The position numbers were made by a program, and so were the translations under genes. Below, piece by piece: positions 34,950 to 46,729 of a stretch of 64,000 nt of DNA (positions are counted from its first letter, which is position 1; every line of letters starts with the position of its first letter). Under the pieces are notes generated by a model. It did not search any database. It had not been told where the DNA came from and saw nothing but the letters and a program-made list of their open reading frames with translations. This DNA is from Neoechinorhynchus agilis (Eukaryota > Acanthocephala), in assembly GCA_051530055.1 (NCBI GenBank), contig CM121343.1, positions 4,774,001-4,838,000 on the forward strand. The letters are read 5' to 3'.

Positions 34950-36035
34950 ACGTTAATTTTATTTTTCTTAAACATAACCGGACGACCCCGAAATAGTTTC
35001 CGTCTAGTCCACATTGATCCACTGATTCCAAATATGTTTTGTTCTTCTTTTCGCCGTAGCTTTCACAGTTCGTAAATGACATTTACCTCGTTCAATCATG
35101 GCCAAATTGCAATCATTGTTTCCGCCGATTCCAAATATGTTATTCTTCTCGCCGTTGCTATCACGGACCGTGAATTATATAAACTTCGTTAAAACATAAC
35201 CGCGCGAACTCGAAGTAGTGTCCGTCTAGTCCACTTCGACCCGCTGATTCCAAATATGTTTTTTCACCGTGGCTATCACAATTCGTTAATTATATTAATT
35301 TCTTTTAAACGTGACCGTGGGACCTCGAAGTCGTGTCCGTCTAGTCGACTTCAATCAGCGGATTCCAAATATGTTCTTTTTTCGTCGTAGCTATAACCGT
35401 TCGTTAATTATATTAACGTCCTTAAAACAAAACCGCGCGACCTCGAAGTAGTTTCCGCCTAGTCTACCTCGATCCGCCGATTGCAAGTATGTTCTTCTTT
35501 TCGCCGTAGGTTTCACAGTTCGTAAATGACATTTACCTCGTTCAATCATGGCCAAATTGCAATTTGTTTCCGCTGATTCCAAATATATTATTCTTTTCGC
35601 CATAGCTATATCGGTTTGTGAATCATATTTACTTTTTTATAATCTGACCGCACGACTTCGAAGAAGTGCCCGTCTGATCCATTTTGATCCACTGATTATA
35701 AATATTTATTCCCTTCGCTGCAGCTATCACGGTTGGTGAATAATATTTAGTTTGTTGAAAAATAACCGCGCGACTTCGAAGTAGTTTCCGTCTTGTCCAT
35801 TTCGATCCGCTGATTCCAAATATGTTCTTTTTTCGCCCTAGCTATAACCGTTATTGAATTATATTTAGTTTATTGAAACATAACCACGCGAACTCAAAGT
35901 AGTTTCCGTCCAGTCCCCCTCGATCCGCTGATTCCGAATATGTTCTTCTCGCCGTAACTATCACAGTTCGTGAATTATATTCACTTGGTTAAAACAAAAC
36001 CGCGTGACCTCGATTTGGTGTCCGTCCTGTTAGTG
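34950..36035 (+). repeat. Tandem repeat, about 117 bp, 8-9 units
   Basis: Unit: AACATAACCGCGCGACCTCG, AAGTAGTTTCCGTCTAGTCC, GATCCGCTGATTCCAAATAT, then a CGCCGTAGCTATCAC block and an AT-rich spacer. Starts near 34975, 35196, 35313, 35428, 35644, 35762, 35879 and 35995. Two intervals are about 218 bp and contain an extra TTCAATCATGGCCAAATTGC segment, so two unit types alternate. No coding content. Confidence 0.8.
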
Positions 36036-36118
36036 CATTTTCGCTAACATTTTAGTAACTACCGTCGTTCCTTAATACGGCATTAGGCCTCAAGGCAACC
36101 AATAATGGCTAAACCCGT

Positions 36119-36447
36119 AATAATTATCATAATTGTACGTTGGTGAATCCTGTCCCCGGTGTTGTCGATACTCATTTATTTGAGAAATATTTCGCAAGGT
36201 TTTCCATGCCTCTTCAGTCTCTATCTAAAATGGAGACGATTTAAACAGCATGCACAGCAGGTCATGTCTGGATCTGCTGTGCATGCTGTATATATCGTCT
36301 CCATTTTAGATTGCGACTGAAGAGGCAAGGAAAACCTTGCGAAACATTTCTCAAATGAGTATCCACAACACCGGGGACAGGATTCACCAACGTACACTCA
36401 AATTTACCCCGAGGACAATGATATATGAAATTATCATAATTATTGCA
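36119..36447. repeat. Near-perfect foldback element, arms about 120 bp
   Basis: Arms 36135-36260 and 36274-36395 are almost exact reverse complements around a 13-base loop (GCATGCACAGCAG against CTGCTGTGCATGC next to the loop). Outer ends are GTACGTTGGTGAATCC and its complement, and the flanks carry AATAATTATCATAATT inverted at 36119 and 36432. Each arm carries the hammerhead-like stem-loop facing outward (minus 36184-36219; plus 36315-36350). No ORF; a non-autonomous mobile hairpin is likely. Confidence 0.9.
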
Positions 36448-36449
36448 CC

Positions 36450-36880
36450 ACTAATTAAAACTTTTTATTTTAATACCAGAATAAAACTCTAAAAATATAG
36501 AAATAAAACCATTATAGTAGTCCAAAGGAGTATACAAATCTTACAATGATCCATAAGACTCATCTTTTATAATAAACACATCCCTACTATACCCAAATCT
36601 AAATCCACATATAAAAATAATCCCAATTAAAAACCAAAACAACCCAAAATAGAATCAAAATTTGAATTACTATTAAACCTAACAGGCGTAGGAATACCTA
36701 ATAAATTTAATTTCTACAACTTAACTACCCACCAAAAAATCCTAAGCTCTCAAAGTCCGTATTTTACTATACTACATGATATAAAAAATGAATAATTGCT
36801 GCTTGTATTTTTCCCTGACCAAAACTTTACAATAAATAACTACAAAATAAAAATAATTACTGTCAAACCTATCACAAATA
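36450..36880. other. A/C-rich, G-poor sequence, no gene recognised
   Basis: Strong strand asymmetry (many A and C, very few G on the plus strand), reminiscent of organelle DNA. No mitochondrial gene or tRNA could be recognised with confidence. Confidence 0.35.
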
Positions 36881-36884
36881 TGTT

Positions 36885-36990
36885 ATTTAGGGCGCGTGTT
36901 GACACTCGAGGGAGATGCCGTTAAAGACGAATGTATATTTCGACTGATTGAATTAGTCCTTGTCAATTAAATCTAGAAAATTACAGAGGA
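36885..36990 (+). repeat. Single arm of GTCGAC-CCC foldback family
   Basis: GTTATTTAGGGCGCGTGTTG then GAGGGAGATGCCGTTAAAGAC and ATGTATATTTCGACTGATTG match 5245-5312 and 57285-57350. The complementary arm is absent here. Confidence 0.6.
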
Positions 36991-37079
36991 GTTTGTCACA
37001 ACACACACGACATGATTGTTCGTTTTGACTCGGTAACCCGGGGTCGTCAACCCCGTAGGCGAAGACCAGCCTCCCTGGG

Positions 37080-37312
37080 TGCATTTAGGCCAGAACCTGA
37101 AAGACCAACCTTACAAGCGCTCCTGCAAACAATAACCACCAGAACGGACCTTCCAAACCGACCGAATATTGCCACCCTCCCGAACTCGTAATCCACTCCA
37201 AAATCAATATCCAGTTTCATTTATCCAGTCAGAGCTCGAGTGTTTATGAGGACCCAAAATTACATGGGTCCTATTCTCTGTGAATCAACAAATAAAACGT
37301 GTTATTATAATT
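37080..37312 (+). mobile_element. LINE C 3' tail
   Basis: CCAACCTTACAAGCGCTCC, AATCCACTCCAAAATCAATA, CTCGAGTGTTTATGAGGACC, CATGGGTCCTATTCTC and the end AACAAATAAAACGTGTTATT match copies at 8290 and 30525. Confidence 0.7.
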
Positions 37313-37770
37313 GGAGCGAAATTTTCGCTTTGTTCCCTGTTCCATCGTGTTGGCCATTTCAATATGCGTATATCGACTCCTTTTTATAAGTCGATGGAAT
37401 TTCCTATTTTCAGTACAGAGGACGTCGGTCTTGTGGAATCCGATTGAGCGTGTGGTTCGATGAGCATTATTAAGAACAGCAGAGACGTAGTATCGCGACA
37501 TCGTAAGACGTATTGATGTTTTCCGCAGTCGTTACAAGGGATGTTTTGTTGAGGTTTTCTTTTGAAGATACGTCGTGATAGTTAGGATCTCTTGTGATAT
37601 AGGCGAACGGGGCATTTCGAATTTCCAAGCCTGTCCTGCGTATCAAATTAGAACAAAAATCATCAACGAATTCAGTTCTGATTAAAAATATCATTGCTGG
37701 TTTTTCCATTGGTCGATTTAGCCAAAAAATATAACTCACCGATACCACATTATTAAAACCCAGTAACAAA
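37313..37770 (-). mobile_element. Penelope-like element 3, GIY-YIG fragment
   Basis: Minus-strand frames give IPCNDCGK, the start of the GIY-YIG domain as in PLE 1 (IPCMDC), then SAVLNNAHRTTRSIGFHKT and DVLCTENRKFHRLIK, which line up with the SAVVTHVMKTRHRIDF and VLSRNQDRFGRLV blocks of PLE 1. The PLE reading frame is broken and only this portion remains. Confidence 0.65.
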
Positions 37771-38395
37771 AAATATAAGCAATATACATTGCGCTTGAAC
37801 TTAATATTCTAAGAACCGGTGTAACTCTCATAACAACCAAATCTAAGCAAACACTATAAAAATCAACCAATGTAGACAACAAAAAATTTTGCACCTATGC
37901 TCAAAATAAAACAACAAATTTTACCGCAGTTTAATTTTTTATCAAAAATGCGTACAAATTTTTGGTACTATCACCTGAGAAATCCTTTCCATTTGATTCG
38001 TTTTCAATGACGTCATCTCTAACTGCAATTCTTTCGTTTCTGCTAAGAACCACGCCCGCAAAAGCGTGCACCCAGCGATAACGCACATTGTCCCCTCTCC
38101 GTGCTCTGTATTGTCGGAAGGGTTATGAGCGCGTAGAAAGGGATGCCCGCATAACTGTTGCTGATTGGTTTGTTTACTTCCACTCAGATTTCCAGGATTC
38201 AGAATGAAAGAAAGTTCGTTTCCCTAATCGAATAAATCTACTACATTTTCGTTGTTTTTTTTCGGGGGTTTCCTCACAGGGACAAACCCCACTGTTGTAT
38301 CCGACAACGATTTCTCCGAATAGTCTAAGTACCTTGCATAAGAGCGGCTTCCTTTTATCCCATGAGAGAGATCGTACAATACTTCAGTAGCGTCA
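37771..38395. other. No recognised gene
   Basis: AT-rich DNA. A 61-codon minus-strand frame (38409-38224; RKPPKKNNENVVDLFD end) is open but resembles no family I know and may be chance. Confidence 0.4.
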
Positions 38396-39625
38396 AGAGA
38401 TCCTATCACCTTTCTTCGATTTTTTAGTTGCTAAGTTGATACAATTTTCACAGTTTGGTCTGAGCCAGCGCGTTCCCTTCCCGTGCTCTGTATTGTCCAT
38501 TGGATTAAGGGCACATTTGCAATTGGCTCTAAGGTGTGATTTGTTGTTTGTATTCTGCCTGTTTCTTTTGCCACTTAACCATCATGAACTTGTGGCCTCC
38601 AGTTTTTCATCTGGGCTAGCAGCAATGTCGTTCCCGTTGAACTACAATTATATTGACGTCTTTAGGTATTGAGATCCTATCACCTTTCTTCGATTTTTTA
38701 GTTGCTAAGTTGATACAATTTTTACAGTTCGGTCTGAGCCAGCGCGTTCCCTCCCCGTGCTCTGTATTGTCCATTGGATTAAGGGCACATTTGCAATTGG
38801 CTCTAAGGTGTGTTAGGTATTGAGATCCTATCACCTTTCTTCGATTTTTTAGTTGCTAAGTTGATACAATTTTTACAGTTCGGTCTGAGCCAGCGCGTTC
38901 CCTCCCCGTGCTCTGTATTGTCCATTGGATTAAGGGCACATTTGCAATTGGCTCTAAGGTGTGATTTGTTGTTTGTATTCTGCCTGTTTCTTTTTCCACT
39001 TAACCATCATGAAGTTGTGGCCTCCAGTTTTTCATCTGGGCTAGCAGCAATGTCGTTCCCGTTGAACTACAATTATATTGACGTCTTTAGGTATTGAGAT
39101 CCTATCACCTTTCTTCGATTTTTTAGTTGCTAAGTTGACACAATTTTCACAGTTCGGTCTAAAACAGCGCGTTCCCTCCCCGTGCTCTGTATTGTCCATT
39201 GGATTAAGGGCACATTTGCAATTGGCTCTAAGGTGTGATTTGTTGTTTGTATTCTGCCTGTTTCTTTTTCCACTTAACCATCATGAAGTTGTGGCCTTCA
39301 GTTTTTCATCTGGGCTAGCAGCAATGTCGTTCCCGTTGAACTACAATTATATTGACGTCTTTAGGTATTGAGATCCTATCACCTCTCTTCGATTTTTTAG
39401 TTGCTAAGTTGATACAATTTTCACAGTTCGGTCTGAGCCAGCGCGTTCCCTCCCCGTGCTCCGTATTGTCCATTGGATTAAGGGCACATTTCAAATTGGC
39501 TCTAAGGTGTGTTAGGTATTGAGATCCTATCACCTTTCTTCGATTTTTTAGTTGCTAAGTTGATACAATTTTCACAGTTCGGTCTGAGCCAGCGCGTTCC
39601 CTTCCCGTGCTCTGTATTTTCGACT
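38396..39625 (+). repeat. Tandem repeat of alternating 274-bp and 151-bp units
   Basis: GAGATCCTATCACCTTTCTT occurs at 38397, 38671, 38822, 39096, 39370 and 39521, giving spacings 274, 151, 274, 274, 151 and a truncated last unit. Short units lack about 123 bp (the TTGTTGTTTGTATTCTGCC to GACGTCTTTAGG part). Units are nearly identical. The 60-97 codon frames on both strands are products of the repetition. Confidence 0.92.
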
Positions 39626-39699
39626 GGATTTCGTGGAGCCTGTCATAAATGCAAAGTATGGTGTCTGTTGCAGAAAATGTGGCCGGAATTTGAATTGTA

Positions 39700-42258
39700 G
39701 GGGCGATAACTTATCGTTGAGAAGTGAAAGAAGGCGAGATTTTTGAAAGAGGGAGTGGAGTAGATATTAGACGGAATGATTAGGCCGAAATAAGATGCTC
39801 TTTTTTGGAACAAGTATAACTTTAGCAGTTTTCAGGCATTGTTTATAATGAGGGTAATAGGGTGACGAATTTTTAGGTAATTTTTTGAGATACTATAGTA
39901 CTTCATATGATTAAACTAAGGGTAGTATCGGCGAGTTGACAAAATTGTGTGGTGACTGATGTTGAGCAGTGATTGTAAATTGAGTCAGGGCAGAGGGTCT
40001 GATTAATGGAATCTAGAACCTGTTTTAATTCAGTGGAGGACAAATTAGGGAGGGGGTCCGGGTGGCGTAGACCAAGAGAGCCTTTGACGGCTTGCCGCCA
40101 TGTTGAGTTGCCACCTGATCGAATTTTAGAGGAAAGGAAGTTTTTGCGGCCGATAAATATTTTATTAGTAAGTTCTTTTTGTAAACGGGGAGAGTCTGAG
40201 GAGCAATTGCGATGGGCTTTAGAAGCTTGTCTTTGTAGAAGTTTCAAAATGGGGGTTATCCACCTGCAATTACGAAATTGTGCGAATTTGTGGAGTTTAT
40301 GAGCTCCATCATGGAATTAGGTTGACGCAAAGGGGACTCAGGACGAAAGGCAGGAGGGAGATCGGTGCCAGCAATGGTGAATTCTCTAAGGCCGTTTCTC
40401 AGAGGAGCTATGAAAAGGACTGCGATGAATTCTAGATCGAGGTTTTGTAGAGAGCCTGTGGAAGATAAAGAATAAGGTAGCGATTGCCTTGCGTAAATTG
40501 AGACCCCCCCTCCTGGGCGGTCCTTGCGGTTTGTATGGAAGGAAGAGTACCCAGGAAGGATTGTTGAATTGCTGTTGATGGGGGTAAGCCGTGTTTCTAT
40601 TATGATGACTACGTCGGTTTTGAAGTAGATGAAATGAGTGAAATTTCATCTAGTTTAGGAAGGAGGCTACGAGTATTGGGGCGGATTACGGTGGGGAAGG
40701 AAATTTTTGAATTTCGGCAAACATGGGGCGGAACTGAGTGACATTTAGGTTGCATTTTTCGTCGCGGGTGATGGATTTAGGGCGGAATCGTTACAAGATG
40801 CCGGTATAGAACGAATGATTATCCCAAAGAGAGAAGTCCGGGAGCGAATCGAAGATTTGAGTTGGGATGAGTGATTGGCAATGATAGAAATGAGTTTAGA
40901 GTTGAAATTGTATGAATCAACTACGGTTGGACGGGTTTTTGAGTTAGGGTAGAGCGATAATCATTTACATGATTTGGGAGAGTGTTTAATGCGGAAAGGC
41001 TGGGAGATTGACCTTTATGGTTTTTTGGGCGCCGGTGGAGTTGCACGTAATCAAAGAAGTTGGGAAGTCGCTTACTCTTCAAGTTTTTGGGACGGAGAAG
41101 ATGTTCGAGGGTGTTTGCTATAAGTGAAGGATTATATTGGGAAGATATGGTCTGGGTTGAGTTTGGGAGGCGGTGGAAAGATTTGGTGATGAGTTTTTAT
41201 GTGGATATATACGAAAGGAGTTGTGAAGTGAGGAGTCTATGTCTCCTGTTGAGAAAGAGGGAGGCTACGAGTGATGAAATAAAAGTTACTTTGAGGAGAC
41301 GTGGTCTCAGATTAAAGGGGTTTTTGGAGAGAATGCGCCTAACAGTTGATGGGGGAAGAATAGTAGCGTGAATGTCGGGGAAAAGGGGTTCACCGATACT
41401 AAGAATTTGGTGGCGGTGGTGTGCATCAGCGGCGACATTATCTGTAACAGGTGCTTCGGGCATATTAGAAATAAAAATGGTGCGATTTATATCCTTGAGG
41501 GAGAAGTGCATGATACGATGAATCGAGTTCAGAGCGGCGTTTCCCCTTTTGCTCATCTTCATACTCGTTCAGATGTTCCTTTGGCCTTTTGTTCAACCGT
41601 AGCTTTCTTAGAAGTTACTTCAGCTGAATCGCTTTCGCTTTTTCTATCGTTACATTTTATCACAGTCACAATATCATACTCTTCCACAGTAACTTTAGAA
41701 TCATTAAATTCTACAGGCTGAATATCCTCTAAGGGTGGTACTAAGTCCCTAGTAATTGTCGAAACATTCGCAGTCTTTTGAACACCACTCGTCTCCAACG
41801 AGTCTTCGTTTGAGTTTGCCATAAAGATGGAATCTACTAAAACCGCGTTCTCCTTTATGGAAGCTTCAATAGCCCATTTCAGTACACTTTAGTTTGTTTC
41901 TTAGAATGCCCGGTTGAAACCCTTGTCTGCTTCCTTGAACCGTTGGCTTTTTTCCCTTTGCACTTTTTCACTTCTACCAACTGTTCACTTTTCAGAGCTT
42001 CCATTTCGTACTAAATAGCCTCCACTAACATACCCTTAACTGTGCTCATCACTTCAATTAATGAACCTTTAGAGTTTCAGAAACTCGTTCAAAGCACGCC
42101 GATTCTCGCTCACTGTTCATTGATTTGTTGGGCGAGGTCGTTTACGAGAGGGTTTCTAATCAAGAGGGAACGCTGCATCTGTCCTTTCGGCCGTTACACC
42201 ATGACTGCAGCTGAGTGATCCAGAGCGGTGGTGTGAATTAACACTTTATTTAAATAAA
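39700..42258 (-). mobile_element. LINE A copy, antisense, ORF1 to pre-RT region
   Basis: Reading the minus strand from 42258: a 5' end (also at 27201-27245), ORF1 N-terminus (41822-41559, EFNDSKVTVEEYDIVTVIK), an RRM-like ORF1 domain (41562-41197: IHRIMHFSLKDINRTIFIS...RPRLLKVTF), endonuclease scraps (40649-40386, PSWVLFLPYKPQGPPRRGG) and the linker before RT (40247-39903, KNFLSSKIRSGGNSTWRQAV). It covers the part deleted in copy A1 but ends before the RT palm motifs, so it is truncated at the 3' side. Frame-broken in several places. Confidence 0.7.
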
Positions 42259-42581
42259 TGAACGCATTCTCGAAAAAAGTCAAATCATAAAATTTAGATA
42301 TGCGTGTTACCTCCTTTTGGCACATACAAAGTCACTTAAGTGCATGTCTTTAATTGATTGGGTGGCACTTCTAAGACCCCTAAACTTGATTTAAGTTGTT
42401 TATTCTTGCGAAAGCTTTGTATAATGCTCGTTATGATCTTTTTAAAAGAGAATAATGGAATATAGAAAACACGCGCACTTTATATTTTGATCCGATAAGG
42501 ATTCTAAAAGGAGCAACGTCATGTCTTATTGGCGACTCGTCGGCTACACCTAACCCTTATCGGTCAGGGCTATATGCGCAA
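42259..42581. other. Intergenic, no feature seen
   Basis: Sequence between the antisense LINE 5' end and the stop codon of the MOB2-like gene; it would hold that gene's 3' UTR. No repeat or RNA gene is visible. Confidence 0.4.
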
Positions 42582-43459
42582 TCATGTACTGTGCGGTGAG
42601 CTGTCTTCGGAGTTCAAGCTCACTTGACTTACATTCTCCAACTGAAGTTTATGAGCTTGTAGCAGAGTCCAATATAGTCCACCAAGGACTTCAGTATCTT
42701 TGGATGCATCCATGAACTTAAAATGAATTCCGAAAGTGACTAAATGTAGAAAAACTGAATTGAGATGCGGCCATATCTTCCACGCTGTCATCTGTTCAAA
42801 GTGTTTGTCGTAAAGGTGGCATAGGATTTGGAACAAAAGTCGAGTCATTTTCCGTAAAACTTGGTCAAGTGTATTTGAGATGGTTGGATCTGTATATTTA
42901 AAGATTGATTAAATTTACCATTTTATTAAATGAAACAAATAACCTGGTGAACGTGGAAACAATGTTTCATCCTGGAGAGTCCGATCAACGTATTCCATTG
43001 CCAAATCCATATATTGAATACCACTGACTTTGCTCTTTTTTCCTCGTTCATCGATCCAATTGACGCAAGAACTTAACAACTACGAAAATAGAAATCACGA
43101 CTGTGACCACTTGGTGCCAACCTGCTATATCCCGTAAGACTAGGACACAAATCTGGAACGCAGAATTCACGGCAAGGTGCATATAAGACATTTATACTTG
43201 AAAAAAATGCTCCCACTGCGTATTTAAAACGAAATACAATCTTCATATTTAATAAAATTCTTTTACTGCTTACCATTACCAGCCATCCATTCACGATAAT
43301 TCATTCCTTCAGGTAGTTGACACAGAGGCCCCAGCTCAGAGTGTCGGATTCCGTACACGAACGTGTGATATTTCTGATCATTGTAAAATGGTTCATGTGG
43401 ATTTGTTTGTACACAAGTCGATGTGCATGGCGGTAACAATTCCTTGCGTCTTGTTTTCC
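42582..43459 (-). CDS. MOB family kinase activator (MOB2-like), four exons, 5' incomplete
   Basis: MOB proteins bind and activate or restrain NDR/LATS kinases. Exons on the minus strand: 43459-43274, 43215-43122, 43071-42944, 42889-42582; introns 43273-43216, 43121-43072 and 42943-42890 are 50-58 nt with GT-AG ends, and all junctions keep one frame. Motifs: LPEGMNYREWMAG, INVLYAPCREFCVPDLCP (first Zn ligands, C-x4-C), WIDERGKKSK, QDETLFP, LLFQILCHLYDKHF (second ligands, H-x4-H), PHLNSVFLHLVTF. WxDERGKK favours MOB2 over MOB1. About 238 residues are covered; the start codon must lie in an upstream exon (acceptor TTTTCATAG before 43459) that I could not place. Confidence 0.85.
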
Positions 43460-46400
43460 TATGAAAAATGAACAGAACTGAAGATTAATTGGTCAATAAA
43501 AAAATGAACCCCGTATACGAAGTCGATCGACGCACACAAAAAGGATTCAATATTTTTATCCGAAACCAAGAGTGAAAAACCCGAGACTTGAAAGTTTAGA
43601 CAGAGAAGAGCGACTGGAAATTGTCCCGTTATACCCAGGGAACTTTTCGAGATCAAGTGCACATAAAGCTTAAATCTCGGTATTCACTGTTATGCTTTCA
43701 TGAGCGTGCATTTTGTTTCGGGAAACGTCCACCGCCATTATTAAGGAACAAGAACCTTATAGCACATAGAACTGGCAGCTTATCGGTGTAATCAGATAGC
43801 CTGAAAATATTCCGCCCAGCGAGTAAGCCGCTACTTTCGGAATTCGATCGTTTCCAGCGCAGCACCGCGTTTATCATTTTGAGGTGAGTTACGAAAGGGC
43901 GTTTAATGGCGAATTCTGGAGATCAGTTCCGGTATCTCGAATACGTTTGCGCACGGTTGTTAGTGGATCGGGTACGGTTCCATCCCACGTGAGAGACACA
44001 CAAGAAGACTTCACACAAGTGGAGACGTCACCGTGCCAAAAGCGTCTGAGATCATTGAGCTCGACAGTAATGGTGGCGTAATGTGTTGTTGGTAGAAGAG
44101 GCGCAACGCATACCCGCAGCAGCCGTTGGGATCTCACAAGTTCCGATCACACTGGCGGTGTCTAGTAGACACATACCCTCTTAGCCACCCGACGGTTTCC
44201 CGAATTGGATCTGTACGAATGGTGAAAAAGTTCGATTTTGCTGGTGGTTGCGACGACTTTTCAGTAGAGCGATTCCCCGCTCCTCTAGGACGAACCAATG
44301 ACATTGTGTATCTAAAAGTGTTCATGTGTGTGTACTGATCCGGGGTAGGGCAATAAGGCGAACTTGTTAAGCTTGACCAGACAAACACATCGTTCGGAAT
44401 AGTCAAAATTTACATTTTATGCCTCCTTAAGGGATTGAAACTCCTTTCCAATGATGTGACTCACTATTCTCTAAATGCTCGCCTACCACAAAAACGCAAC
44501 GGAGTATATTTGTAGTTGCGCATTTGTAGTTGCGCACGCACACTTTATGTGAATACCTTCTGAACGTTTTAATGTCGCGCTTGAAATGACTTTAGAAATT
44601 TTGGTCTCTGAGCAACAGGGAAGACGAAAAGTACAACTAGCAATAATGGTGCTTTTGCCGTTCACGTTAAAGCAACAAAAGTGTCATCAGCAACAATCCT
44701 GAGTTCTTGGTGAAGAGTGACATTCCAATGAAGAGATCGATTTTATGACTGAGATTCAAAGGTGCAAAAGGCCTACGAAATCACGACAAAAAATTGGGCT
44801 TTTCAGCAAAATTCTCGATTTCAAAATTAAGTTAGCGTTTGCTTAAGAGCTTTTAATGATATAAAGTATAGAGCTTGGCTTTGAAAACTAATAGGACATT
44901 TAACAATTAAATGAAAAACAAAAAGGTGGAATACTAAAGCCTATTTTGTTTGATAGATTGCATTTTATGTGCGTTAACTACCATGAATCCGCTATCTTTC
45001 AGACACCTTTTTAACGGTAAGGTCAAAACAAAGTTAAATGATGCTTAAACTCAGTTGTGAAAATCTATATATTAGAAGTGATGGTTCATAAGCGTGCTCT
45101 ACTAATATAAGCTCCGTTGGAAGCCAACGAGGATGTCTCTATTTTTGATCGAAAAGACAACATAAAATCAGTTTGATTATCCGGTTGCTTTTAACTGTGT
45201 TTCCTATTTTGTTAACTTGTCTTTGAAACACAAGTATTATTTAGAGAATGGTTTCAACGAAACGATATTTCAAGTGTTTTAACCTATGTTTAGTTTTACC
45301 TCCACATTGTTAATCTCCAAGGTAAGTATTCACTTTCATTCAGGGCTGGGAAGATTGTTCCATTGCTAAAGGACTTGAGCAATTGAGATTTAAGATCGTA
45401 CACCTTTTCCGACACCACCGAATGGTCTTTGGGATAATCGAAACTCGGACTTTCTAAGCAACTTGGCTTCCTAACCCTCCAGCAATAGAGGCACATTTCC
45501 AGCTCCAAATGAAAGTGAATACTCTTCCCTGGGGATTAATAGTGGAAGTAAAAGAAAGGGTTTTTCAGTGCTCTCTGAGGTATGCATGCCCCGTTGTGCG
45601 CCATAAAAGTCAAGGATCCTCAGGAATTTTGGATAATAATATACCTTTGAAACCTTTTGTCTTTAAACGCATTCCGAGAATGCGAAGGAAATACTCGCTA
45701 TATTTACATATTTAGCATTTTAAATGCTATAAAAGCATACGATACAATGTGTAAATCTTAAACAGCTACTCTTCGTTCATTGAAATAATTGAAATAATAA
45801 GAATTGGAAACTCGTTAAAAGTGAATCATAAATGAAACGAAAATTGTACACAGAGATACAATGACCTATTGTAACCATCTCAATGAGAATATTACAACAT
45901 TTTAGTTTATGCGATCAGGATATTTGTAAAATTAAAATATGATGAATCGAATTAAAAGACAATAGTAAGGACAATTTTAAATCGATTAAACTTTTTGCTT
46001 TGAAACAAAAAATTTTGAACACTCATTCGGATATAAACAACCAAAATAATATTGAAACGTGTATATTATTTAGAATACCGTCGATCTAAAGAAACCCCAA
46101 ATAGACAGGCTCTAAAGATTTATTCAACTTAAAAAGATTAATACCACGATTTATATCTTTGAGAATTTATACTTCCTTGTTTTTTCCGATATATGACGAA
46201 AGGATAAAATGACATATCTTGAGATCTAAGTGATCTCGAAACCCCTAGAAGTATCATTCCCACAGCAGGAATCCTATTGTATTCAGTTGAATGCTCTCAA
46301 TTTATTTGTGTTGATCAGATTGGTTTTAAAACCGCTAAACTCTGCGAAAAACGTTAATTTAATAGCAAAATAGCGCGAAATCTCTTATTACCTCACGAAT

Positions 46401-46729
46401 GCCCAGAATAATTTCAACAATCGACTAGGGAAAAGAAAGAGATCCGAGTGATATGGTTACAGAAAATGATTACGTTGTAGGTAAATGAAAGCGATACATT
46501 CGGATGATATACACAACAGATTTTCCCAACTGCAACGATCCACCAGATTATAAAACTGGCAATAAATCGAAAAGGGGATAAAGAAGAGATCCGTTTCATA
46601 TCGCTAGTTCAAGAAAAGCGATAAACGCATGCAATATTGACAACAGATTTTCCCAATTTTTTCTTAGAAACGACATGCCACCATTGAGAAGAATTCGGAA
46701 GGAGCGATCTAATCCTCCCTCTGTCCTTG
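43460..46729. other. No gene recognised
   Basis: Mixed AT-rich DNA. The first exon of the MOB2-like gene should lie somewhere here; a minus-strand ATGGCGGTGGAC near 43735 is a weak candidate without a matching splice phase. Bases 46430-46530 and 46570-46660 share AGAGATCCG and CAACAGATTTTCCCAA in order, a diverged direct repeat. No other feature is supported. Confidence 0.4.

Noticed and set aside
36560-36790. Mitochondrial ND-gene insertion
   Set aside because: Base bias fits, and a mitochondrial-code frame near 36680 is open, but no diagnostic motif could be recognised.
38224-38409. Host exon (RKPPKKNNENVVDLFD)
   Set aside because: Short, no family resemblance, abuts a tandem repeat; kept only as a remark.
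44126-44406. Overlapping 70-90 codon ORFs on both strands
   Set aside because: No family resemblance, no splice context; likely chance frames.
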